DNA of 17,689 nucleotides from Phycisphaerae bacterium (lineage in GTDB: Bacteria; Planctomycetota; Phycisphaerae; UBA1845). The notes beneath the pieces are model-generated. The model saw only the letters and a list, made by a program, of their open reading frames with translations, did not search any database and was not told the DNA's origin. Positions 1 to 5,735 of the stretch are shown here, one piece after another; the stretch's first letter is position 1, and every line of letters starts with the position of its first letter. The translations under genes and the position numbers were made by a program. The stretch spans positions 1-17,689 of the forward strand of contig JAJDDU010000034.1 of assembly GCA_029260155.1 (NCBI GenBank), written 5' to 3'.

Positions 1-210
1 GTCGTTCGGAAACGCCCAGTGGAGGACGAAGTGCCCTTCCTGTGAGGACTCCTCGCAAGGCGGTTCGCACGGATTGAAGACTTCCCATCCGGCCGGTGGT
101 TCATACGGGAGGACATCGCCCTCGTACGCATAGAGCAACTCGTCTCCGAAGGCCGGCAGTGTGGAACAGGTCAACAGGACGGCGATCACGCACACCAAAC
201 ACGCCCGCAT
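1..210 (-). CDS. Secreted protein of unknown function, 5' part only
   Basis: An open frame on the minus strand runs off the left edge of the window, leaving 70 visible codons. The N-terminus is a clear Sec signal peptide: MRACLVCVIAVLLTCSTLPA, then FG before a likely cleavage site ahead of DELLYAYEGD. The visible mature part is acidic and contains an NPCEPPCEE stretch with two cysteines that could form a disulfide. The ATG at 210 is preferred because GCGAGGA lies just upstream, although its spacing is short. In-frame ATGs at 240 and 234 would add MEMCTVKRGT and a more basic n-region, so the start is uncertain. I do not recognise the family. The neighbouring minus-strand gene encodes a PEP-CTERM protein, so this may be another exported surface protein, but its C-terminus, where a sorting tag would sit, lies outside the window. 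Confidence 0.6.
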   Translation of the reverse strand, partial: MRACLVCVIAVLLTCSTLPAFGDELLYAYEGDVLPYEPPAGWEVFNPCEPPCEESSQEGHFVLHWAFPND

Positions 211-236
211 CGTTCCTCGCTTAACTGTACACATTT

Positions 237-264
237 CCATTGTAGATTAACACAATCTCAATGG
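237..264. repeat. Imperfect inverted repeat at the 5' end of the secreted-protein gene
   Basis: CCATTG (237-242) pairs with CAATGG (259-264), and AGATT (244-248) pairs with AATCT (254-258). There is one bulged T at 243 and a 5-base AACAC loop. The AT-rich dyad covers the probable promoter or leader region of the minus-strand secreted-protein gene and touches its most upstream possible ATG (240). It could be an operator or a leader hairpin. Only the symmetry is observed; the function is a guess. Confidence 0.35.
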
Positions 265-346
265 AGGAACAAGGGGCGATAACCATTGTGTTTGAACGGA
301 GTTACGCCACTATCTGCCAGAGTCTCTCCCCTGCTCTTGGCGCCCC

Positions 347-490
347 AAAGTGGTCAGGCTACTTTGTAGTGGAGCACTCTCAGGCGGCGGGAGTGGGGAG
401 GCCCGAGCGGCCGCCGGATACGGCCTCCGGTCGACACTCCACCCAGGGGAAGACCGAGGGACGCCAGCACTAAAGTAGCCTGACCCCTTT
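347..490. repeat. About 144-bp element with near-perfect terminal inverted repeats (MITE- or REP-like)
   Basis: The left arm, AAAGTGGTCAGGCTACTTT (347-365), and the reverse complement of the right arm, AAAGGGGTCAGGCTACTTT (490-472), match at 18 of 19 positions. Similarity continues inward: GTAGTG on the left and AGTG on the right. The GC-rich interior has partial dyads but no credible protein. The size, termini and lack of coding capacity fit a non-autonomous mobile element or a transposase-associated palindrome. No target-site duplication is obvious. The family assignment is inference; other copies in the genome would be needed to confirm mobility. Confidence 0.5.
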
Positions 491-516
491 GCGCTCTCAT
501 TGGTAATCACTCCTTT
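354..516 (-). other. Orphan ribosome-binding site and start codon with a 48-codon frame, possibly a truncated gene
   Basis: On the minus strand AAAGGAG (516-510) lies nine bases upstream of ATG at 500, a textbook ribosome-binding site. The frame reads MRAQRGQATLVLASLG and soon becomes arginine- and proline-rich. It ends at a TGA (356-354) inside the left arm of the inverted-repeat element. Ten bases after the A of the ATG the sequence enters the right arm of that element. This is what would be seen if the element had inserted right behind the start of an older gene. It may equally be a chance frame or a small expressed peptide. The peptide itself resembles no family I know. Confidence 0.25.
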
Positions 517-575
517 CATTGAAGCAGAGTAGAATTGAGTCAGCGCCACGCGGCCCTGACGCGGAATTGTCCCGA

Positions 576-1328
576 CTAGAGTGTTCGGTGATGTGTTCTT
601 GAATGTCTGAATCGCAACAGCGCAAGCGCCCCAAAACTGAATAAGTAAGCCGTCCCTGGCTCGGGAATCACGAATCGCATTTGGAGGTCGGTGTCGTACT
701 CTCTCCCCGACCCCGGTCCCATTGTTCCGATGCCCATCATCTGTGTCGTGATGCGGATCAGGTCACCGGTGCTCCCCTGGAGAACCGTTTCGACATCGGG
801 AATGCTGGTGTCCGTCTCGACGAGGATTTCCGAGCGGGTCACGTTTTCAATGAGGACGTGCGTCGCCCCCGTAAACGGCGGTCCATACATGTCGTCGATG
901 TCGAGCTCATAAAACCAATGAAGCTCGTCTGTGGGCATCGCGAACTCGATCACCGAAGAAAGCTCGGCGTCCGCCATCCCGCCCGGGTTGTCCCCACCGG
1001 GCAGAAATGATGGAAAATATCCCGCTTGCAATTCAACTCGCACATCGAACGTGTCGCCGAGCGCTCACAGGTCCGACCCGGTAAATGCGGCCGCAGACGC
1101 TCCGAGTGACCCAGGTCGCGTATAGTCGGATACGCGGATGCGGAATTCGAACCCGTTTGACTGCGCTCCGCAGCCCTCCCGCGACAACACCGGTCCGCCG
1201 TCGAAGACGTTGGCGGTGGCACTCGCGCAGAATTCCTCGCTCCAGGACCAAACCCCGTCTGCTCTCCCCGGACTTGTGCTGAACGCAAAGGCAGCCAAGA
1301 AGAGCACTGTCATGTTTGCACGAATCAT
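576..1328 (-). pseudogene. PEP-CTERM sorted exported protein interrupted by an in-frame TGA
   Basis: GGAGG lies eight bases upstream of ATG at 1328 (ATG at 1334 is possible but poorly spaced). The product starts with a signal peptide, MIRANMTVLFLAAFAFSTSP, then GRADG. The frame runs 87 codons to TGA at 1067-1065 and then continues in the same frame, beginning ALGDTFDVRVEL, for another 162 residues to TAG at 576-578. The C-terminus is a PEP-CTERM sorting signal: VIPEPGTA, a hydrophobic stretch (YLFSFGALALL) and a basic tail (RFRHSRTHHR). In such proteins this tag is recognised by an exosortase and the protein goes to the surface or extracellular matrix. Signal peptide and tag are both intact but lie on opposite sides of the stop, so the gene was recently whole, is read through, or carries a sequencing error. 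One C-to-T change from CGA would create the stop. The middle domain is not recognised. Confidence 0.75.
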
Positions 1329-1816
1329 ATCCATTCCCTCCGTTCTGCCAGAACCGCCGCGCCCCCGGACGCTGCAAGAACACGAACTCACCGGAATCGG
1401 CATCAGTGCCTCCGAATCCCGCGTTCCACATCGCGTGGCCTTTTCCGACAGGAGCACGACCGCCACGTCAGCCATTGTACGGCGCGGCCGAAGTGTCGTT
1501 CATTGCTTTCTGATAATAACCTCTCAATTGTGCCCGCACGCGCGAGTTGACGATAGAATCGTTGGCTGGTGTGTCGCTGTACAGCATGAGGATGATTGGA
1601 CGATTGGCGGAGATTGGAAGACGTAGCGGACTGGATGCTCAGAGCGCTGGCGGGCGAGCCGCCAGTGGCACCGTGCACGCTGCGTTTGTATTGACACCAC
1701 TCCAGCGTGGACAGGGGCTTGCGGACTGCGACGGTGCGTGGTCGCGTGTGGGGGCGGTGTGGAGAATCGAGACCCCAGGTCCAGAGGACCTGGGCCACCC
1801 GGCGGGAGATGTGATT
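1329..1816. other. Divergent intergenic region without a convincing gene
   Basis: These 488 bases separate the minus-strand PEP-CTERM gene from plus-strand idi and should contain promoters for both, but I see no strong -35/-10 pair. A perfect TTGACA at 1691-1696 has no matching -10. A 7-bp hairpin, CTGGCGG/CCGCCAG with loop GCGAG, lies at 1647-1665 and is followed by TGGCACC. It looks like another short palindromic repeat unit. Open frames crossing this stretch on either strand have low-complexity, implausible translations. Confidence 0.5.
1774..1794 (+). promoter_or_regulatory. Perfect 9-bp hairpin just upstream of idi
   Basis: CCCAGGTCC (1774-1782), loop AGA, then GGACCTGGG (1786-1794) form a perfect 9-bp GC-rich stem. 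It ends ten bases before the idi ribosome-binding site (GGGAG, 1804-1808). No T-tract follows, so it is not a standard intrinsic terminator. It could affect idi translation or mRNA stability, or be a protein-binding dyad. Confidence 0.4.
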
Positions 1817-2335
1817 GTGGAAGAGGTCATCCTTGTAGACGAGTCGGACCGGGCGATCGGGTTCGCGGAGAAGATCCAGGCACACCTCGACGGGGGGAAG
1901 CTGCACCGGGCGTTTTCGATTTTCATTTTCGATTCGCGGGGGCGCATGCTCTTGCAGAAGCGGGCTGCTGCGAAGTATCACTTCGGTGGCCTATGGACCA
2001 ACGCTTGCTGCGGGCATCCGCGGCGCGGCGAGGAGGTGGCGGAGGCTGCCCACCGGCGATTGGGGGAGGAGTTGGGAATCGAGATCGAGCTGGCCGAAGT
2101 GCATTCATTTGTGTACGAAGCTACGGACGCCAAGAGTGGGCTGACGGAGCGCGAGTACGACCACGTTCTGGTCGGGCGGTTTGATGGCAACGCTGTGCCC
2201 AACCCGGACGAGATCGACGAGCTCAAGTGGGTCGAGGTGGCCGAGCTTCAGGACGATGTGCTTGCGAATGCAAGCCGCTACACGCCATGGTTCGCCGAGG
2301 CGATTCCTGCAGTCCTGCGCAAGCTGAAGTCATAG
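1817..2335 (+). CDS. idi: Isopentenyl-diphosphate delta-isomerase, type I
   Basis: This Nudix-fold enzyme interconverts isopentenyl diphosphate and dimethylallyl diphosphate in the cytoplasm, supplying isoprenoid synthesis. The 172-residue product is close to the E. coli enzyme (182). By alignment from memory, metal ligands are H23 (QAH), H30 (LHRAF) and H67 in the TNACCGHP motif. The catalytic cysteine is C65 in that motif. The acidic EREYDHV segment gives E111 and E113, and W60 precedes the Cys motif. The GTG start at 1817 is chosen because GGGAG at 1804-1808 sits eight bases away and it gives family-like length. GTG 1811 is possible but only two bases from that site. The frame stays open back to 1547, but the extra N-terminal residues look non-coding. 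It pairs functionally with dxr downstream, which feeds the MEP pathway. It stands alone in its own transcription unit. Confidence 0.93.
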   Translation: MEEVILVDESDRAIGFAEKIQAHLDGGKLHRAFSIFIFDSRGRMLLQKRAAAKYHFGGLWTNACCGHPRRGEEVAEAAHRRLGEELGIEIELAEVHSFVYEATDAKSGLTEREYDHVLVGRFDGNAVPNPDEIDELKWVEVAELQDDVLANASRYTPWFAEAIPAVLRKLKS

Positions 2336-2441
2336 CGGTCTGCGTCTTTCCCCGCAGGGTTTTGGGTATCTGGCGCAGGGGTTGCGGTTCTTGCACGCGG
2401 CTAGCCCGTATCCGGGCGGTCGACCCATCGCGACCCATTCC

Positions 2442-2515
2442 GTCATTCGGGGCGTAGCGAGGATTTCCCCCGGAATGTCGTTCCAGGCAGATTCCTCGCG
2501 ACGCTCCTATGAAAC
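2442..2515. repeat. Degenerate palindromic intergenic repeat, copy 1
   Basis: The left arm, GTCATTCGGGGCGTAGCGAG and following bases to 2465, is followed by an opposite-facing arm, AGATTCCTCGCGACGCTCC (2489-2507), running on to about 2515. The layout (arm, about 23-base spacer, reversed arm) is the same as the much better preserved copy at 4336-4412, so this is a decayed member of that family. Confidence 0.5.
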
Positions 2516-2540
2516 GTTGCTCCGGATTGCCCGCGACGCC

Positions 2541-2619
2541 ATTTCGACAGAGCGAAGCTGCGGAATGATCTAGCCGATTCGCCTTTCCGGCAAGATCCCT
2601 CGCTTACGCTCGGGATGAC
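2541..2619. repeat. Degenerate palindromic intergenic repeat, copy 2
   Basis: A diverged left arm, CATTTCGACAGAGCGAAGC and following bases to about 2571, precedes a well-preserved right arm ending in CGCTCGGGATGAC (2593-2619). The right arm matches that of the 4336-4412 copy apart from scattered changes. Two copies lie almost back to back here. Confidence 0.5.
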
Positions 2620-2714
2620 GAGGCGGGCGTTGCATTGGGACCACCCATGTGATGTCGCAGCATCGTTTCTTTCGCCGGTCGTCGGCAACGCCGGTCCGCA
2701 GTTCGGAATGACCA

Positions 2715-2739
2715 CGATGTGCGTGGCCGCCACACATCG
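2715..2739. promoter_or_regulatory. Imperfect dyad upstream of the gdhA promoter, candidate activator site
   Basis: CGATGT (2715-2720), two unpaired bases, GTGGC (2723-2727), a central C, GCCAC (2729-2733) and ACATCG (2734-2739) form a 25-base interrupted dyad. Its centre is about 60 bases before the predicted transcription start. Sigma-54 promoters need an enhancer-binding activator, and this is the only clear symmetry nearby. It does not match the classical NtrC site. The assignment is speculative. Confidence 0.25.
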
Positions 2740-2761
2740 GGTGGGCTGCGGTGGTGTTGTG

Positions 2762-2776
2762 TGGCACGATTCTTGC
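2762..2776 (+). promoter_or_regulatory. Predicted sigma-54 (-24/-12) promoter for gdhA
   Basis: TGGCACG (2762-2768), a four-base gap (ATTC), then TTGC (2773-2776) matches all 11 core positions of the sigma-54 consensus TGGCACG-N4-TTGC. The GG and GC doublets have the required 12-base separation. Transcription would begin near 2788, giving a leader of about 159 bases before gdhA. Sigma-54 commonly controls nitrogen assimilation genes, which fits glutamate dehydrogenase. The flanking positions (G before TGGC, C after TTGC) are not the preferred ones. The activator is not in this window. Confidence 0.6.
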
Positions 2777-2946
2777 CGGTATGCTGCGCCTGCACAGAGG
2801 TGCTGACCGACCATATCAGGGGTCCAGCGCATTGTTGGCGTTGGCGGATTGGTCGGCACGGAGTGGCATGGGCGGCTTGGTGGCGGCCCTCCCGCCTGGA
2901 AAACCCACCGGCGATCCGCCGGGTGACCAACATGGAGACACTAGCG

Positions 2947-4197
2947 ATGGCGGAACTGAACCCGTTCAAGATTTCCCAGATACAGCTCGACGAGGCCGTT
3001 GGCGTGTTGGGATTGGACAAAGGCACGCACGAATTGTTGCGCTGGCCGATGCGCGAGTTTCGATTCACCCTGCCCGTGAAGATGGACACCGGTGAGACGC
3101 GCGTTTTTCACGGCTATCGCGTGCAGTACAACGGCGCCCGCGGACCCACCAAAGGCGGGCTGCGATGGCATCCGGATGAGACGATCGACACGGTCCGTGC
3201 GTTGGCCGCTTGGATGACGTGGAAGACGGCGGTGGTGGACATTCCGCTCGGCGGCGGCAAGGGCGGTGTGACGTGCAATCCCAAGGAGATGTCGGACGGG
3301 GAGAAAGAGCGTCTCGCTCGCGCATACATTCGTGCGGCGGCTCCGCATTTGGCTGTGGATCGCGATGTTCCCGCGCCGGACGTCTACACAACGCCGCAGA
3401 TCATGGCGTGGATGATGGACGAGTACGAGACGATCGCCGGGCACAAGCACCCGGGGATGATCACTGGCAAGCCGATTCCGCTGGGTGGCAGCCAGGGTCG
3501 TGGCGATGCGACGGCTCGTGGCGGGGTGTACACCGTTCGCGAGGCGGCGAAGGTGTTGAACATAGACGCTGCAAAGGCCACGTACGCGGTTCAGGGATTC
3601 GGCAACGCGGGGCAGTTCGGTGCGTCGCTCCATCAGGAGATTCTCGGTGGCGGGACGCTCGTCGCGATCAGCGATTCCGGCGGCGGCGTCATGAGCAAGT
3701 CGGGCATCGATCCGCAGAAGGCGATTCACCACAAGCTTGAGACCGGTCGCGTGGCGGGTTTGCCCGGTACGACTCCGATCAGCAATGAGGATCTGTTGGA
3801 GTTGGACGTTGATGTGTTGTATCCGTCGGCGTTGGAGAACGTGATTACGGGTGACAACGCCGGGAAGATCAAGGCAAAGATCTCGTGCGAGTTGGCCAAC
3901 GGTCCGACCACGCCGGAAGCGGACAAGATCCTGTTCGAGAAGGGCGTCTTCGTGATTCCGGACTTCCTGGCGAATGCGGGTGGCGTGACGGTGTCGTACT
4001 TCGAGCAGGTTCAGAACACGTACAACTACTACTGGACTCTGGATGACATCCACTCGCAGCTGGATCGCAAGATGACCGACGCGTTCCAGGCCGTGTACGC
4101 CATGAGCAAGAAGGAGAAGGTCCACATGCGTCTGGCGGCGTATCTGGTGTCCGTCTCGCGCGTGGCTGAGGCGTGCAAGCTGCGTGGCTGGGTCTAG
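2947..4197 (+). CDS. gdhA: Glutamate dehydrogenase, Glu/Leu/Phe/Val dehydrogenase family
   Basis: A cytoplasmic enzyme that interconverts glutamate and 2-oxoglutarate plus ammonia using a nicotinamide cofactor. The 416 residues match the usual hexameric form. The N-terminal catalytic domain shows GPTKGGLR (K69), MTWKTAV (K93), PLGGGKGG with the catalytic lysine K105, and PAPDV with D145. The Rossmann domain has GFGNAG (217-222). The acidic residue D243 at the end of the second beta strand (VAISD) suggests NAD rather than NADP, which is inferred. The ATG at 2947 follows GGAG (2935-2938) with eight-base spacing. Upstream in-frame ATGs at 2932 or further back lack this and add unlikely residues. 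The gene appears monocistronic: a predicted sigma-54 promoter precedes it and a strong terminator follows, so expression is probably tied to nitrogen status. Confidence 0.95.
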   Translation: MAELNPFKISQIQLDEAVGVLGLDKGTHELLRWPMREFRFTLPVKMDTGETRVFHGYRVQYNGARGPTKGGLRWHPDETIDTVRALAAWMTWKTAVVDIPLGGGKGGVTCNPKEMSDGEKERLARAYIRAAAPHLAVDRDVPAPDVYTTPQIMAWMMDEYETIAGHKHPGMITGKPIPLGGSQGRGDATARGGVYTVREAAKVLNIDAAKATYAVQGFGNAGQFGASLHQEILGGGTLVAISDSGGGVMSKSGIDPQKAIHHKLETGRVAGLPGTTPISNEDLLELDVDVLYPSALENVITGDNAGKIKAKISCELANGPTTPEADKILFEKGVFVIPDFLANAGGVTVSYFEQVQNTYNYYWTLDDIHSQLDRKMTDAFQAVYAMSKKEKVHMRLAAYLVSVSRVAEACKLRGWV

Positions 4198-4224
4198 GGC
4201 CACCGGCAATCGGTGAATTTCAGG

Positions 4225-4260
4225 CGGCTGCGCGATTCGCATCGCGCAGCCGTTTTCTTT
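4225..4260 (+). terminator. Strong intrinsic terminator after gdhA
   Basis: A perfect 12-bp stem, CGGCTGCGCGAT (4225-4236) with loop TCGC and ATCGCGCAGCCG (4241-4252), is followed directly by TTTTCTTT (4253-4260). It lies 27 bases after the gdhA stop codon. A small extra stem, CACCG/CGGTG, sits at 4201-4214. Confidence 0.92.
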
Positions 4261-4335
4261 GCAGTTGATCCGCGGATTTCGACGGCCTGCGTACGGCGGC
4301 GCGTTTCGGTGCGGTGTGCACCTCGCCAGCCGCTC

Positions 4336-4412
4336 CGGTCATTCCGAGCGCGGCGAGGAATCTGGCTGGAAGGGCGATACGGCTAGATTCCTCGCTGCGC
4401 TCGGAATGACCG
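4336..4412. repeat. Well-preserved palindromic intergenic repeat
   Basis: The left arm runs 4336-4363 (beginning CGGTCATTCCGAGCG) and its inverted partner 4385-4412 (ending GCTCGGAATGACCG). The 28-base arms differ at one position and are separated by a 21-base spacer. Two decayed copies occur before gdhA. Such units are dispersed in many bacterial genomes and yield the spurious peptides HSERSEES and SFRAQRGI when translated. There is no T-tract, so termination is not the obvious role. Confidence 0.8.
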
Positions 4413-4501
4413 TGCGACACAATTCGCCGTCCAAAGCGAGCTGTGACTGTGGAATCGCCACTCAGAGAGGGATGCACCCGCTTGGCGTTTGGTTGTGGTG
4501 C

Positions 4502-4530
4502 TTGTCAGGGGGATGGTCCGAATATAGGAT
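4502..4530 (+). promoter_or_regulatory. Possible sigma-70-type promoter for the dxr cluster
   Basis: TTGTCA (4502-4507; 5 of 6 to TTGACA) and TAGGAT (4525-4530; 4 of 6 to TATAAT) are separated by 17 bases. The pair lies 42 bases upstream of the dxr start and after the gdhA terminator, the expected position for the start of the dxr-rseP-archease-rtcB-thiO transcript. Confidence 0.4.
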
Positions 4531-4571
4531 AGGTTGTGCTCGATCCTTGACCCGCTTTTCTCAAGACCGTT

Positions 4572-5735
4572 ATGTCTATGGCCAAACAACGGGTGTTGAT
4601 TCTCGGCTCTACGGGTTCCATCGGACAGAACAGTCTGGAGGTCCTGGCCGGTCTGCGCGATCGGTTCGAGGTGGTGGGGCTGGCGGCTGGATCGCGTTGG
4701 GAGCTTCTGGCGGATCAGGTTGCGCGGTGGAAACCGCCACGTGTGGCTGTGAGTTGCCCGGAGGCGAGTGAATCGCTTCGTGGTGCTGTGGAAGGGACGT
4801 TGTGCGTTCACTCCGGGGCCGACGCGATGGTCGAGATGCTGGGCGCTTGCGATTTCGACTGTGTGATCGTCGGGGTTGTGGGCGCGGCTGCGCTTGCACC
4901 GACGATTCGTGCGGTCGAATTGGGCAAACGGGTCGCGATCGCCAACAAGGAGTCGTTTGTGATGGCTGGGGCGTTGCTGTCGTCCCTGGCGGAGACGACG
5001 GGTGCGCAGCTCATGCCGGTGGACAGCGAGCATTCAGCCGTTTTTCAGGCGATGCACGCGGGTCGTGCGGAGGATGTTCAGCGTGTGGTGCTGACGGCGT
5101 CCGGCGGGCCTTTTTGGGATTGGCCCGCAGAGAAGATCTCCCAAGCGACCTTGGCAGATGCCTTACAACATCCGACATGGGACATGGGCCCGAAGATCAC
5201 CATCGATTCAGCTACGATGATGAACAAGGCGCTTGAGATTGTGGAAGCGCGTTGGCTGTTTGGCTTGAGGCACGATCAGATCGAGGTCATCATCCATCCG
5301 GAGTCGATCGTTCACTCGCTGGTTGAGTTCCTGGACGGGTCGATGGTGGCTCAGTTGGGGACTCCGGACATGCGGACGCCGATTCAGTATGCGTTGACGT
5401 ATCCGGCGCGAGTGGCGTGTCCTTCGCCGCATCTGGACTTGGCGGCGATTCGGAAAATGACGTTTCATCAGCCTGACACCGAGCGGTTTCGGTCGCTGGC
5501 GATCGGGCACGAGGTGGCGCGGCGGGGCGGCACTGCCGGAGCGGTGATGAACGCCGCGAACGAGGCAGCGGTCGAGATGTTTAGAAATGGCGCGATTGGG
5601 TTCACGGATATTACGGTGACGGTGGAGGAAGTCCTGCGTCGTCATTCGTGGTCGGCGGACCCGTCGTTGGAAGAATTGATGCGTGCCGATGCATGGGCGC
5701 GTGACGAGGTGCTTCGATGTGCGGCCTGCTCGTGA
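4572..5735 (+). CDS. dxr: 1-deoxy-D-xylulose 5-phosphate reductoisomerase
   Basis: Catalyses the NADPH-dependent conversion of DXP to 2-C-methylerythritol 4-phosphate, the first committed step of the MEP isoprenoid pathway. The 387 residues match the family. The N-terminal nucleotide-binding loop is GSTGSIG (12-18). ANKES (124-128), the metal ligands D151 and E153 in PVDSEHS, the LTASGGPF loop, and IDSATMMNKALE with ligand E222 are all present. HPESIVHSLVEF and GTPDMRTPIQYAL follow. ATG 4572 is taken; ATG 4578 would lose two residues, and neither has a strong ribosome-binding site. The 3' end overlaps the rseP start by 19 bases, a dxr-rseP order common in bacteria. It is the first gene of the five-gene cluster. 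Confidence 0.96.
   Translation: MSMAKQRVLILGSTGSIGQNSLEVLAGLRDRFEVVGLAAGSRWELLADQVARWKPPRVAVSCPEASESLRGAVEGTLCVHSGADAMVEMLGACDFDCVIVGVVGAAALAPTIRAVELGKRVAIANKESFVMAGALLSSLAETTGAQLMPVDSEHSAVFQAMHAGRAEDVQRVVLTASGGPFWDWPAEKISQATLADALQHPTWDMGPKITIDSATMMNKALEIVEARWLFGLRHDQIEVIIHPESIVHSLVEFLDGSMVAQLGTPDMRTPIQYALTYPARVACPSPHLDLAAIRKMTFHQPDTERFRSLAIGHEVARRGGTAGAVMNAANEAAVEMFRNGAIGFTDITVTVEEVLRRHSWSADPSLEELMRADAWARDEVLRCAACS

Larger units (their letters stand above)
2336..2761. other. Repeat-rich intergenic region upstream of gdhA
   Basis: No convincing gene is seen here. The stretch is largely made of degenerate palindromic repeat copies (2442-2515 and 2541-2619). Short open frames across it give the typical spurious peptides of such repeats, for example VIPSVSEGS. 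The 3' part holds an imperfect dyad (2715-2739) and leads directly into the predicted sigma-54 promoter at 2762-2776. Confidence 0.6.

Noticed and set aside
1065..1067. TGA read as an amino acid genome-wide, or selenocysteine
   Set aside because: dxr, rseP, thiO, rpe and accD all end properly at TGA, and no selenocysteine-type active site or obvious insertion hairpin is seen.
1547..1816. N-terminal extension of idi
   Set aside because: The frame is open, but the residues look non-coding, there is a better GTG start with a ribosome-binding site at 1817, and the family length fits the short form.
2340..2362. Terminator after idi
   Set aside because: CTGCG/CGCAG is only a 5-bp stem with an 8-base loop and a short GGTTTT tail, too weak to call.
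2443..2859. Small proteins on either strand before gdhA
   Set aside because: The peptides contain VIPSVSEGS-type strings that come from translating dispersed palindromic repeats.
2719..2946. N-terminal extension of gdhA
   Set aside because: It would begin upstream of the predicted promoter and adds residues without homology. ATG 2947 has a good ribosome-binding site.
2941..4242. Open frame of 433 codons antisense to gdhA
   Set aside because: It lies opposite a complete conserved enzyme, is Arg/His/Val-rich with no motif, and begins inside the gdhA terminator.
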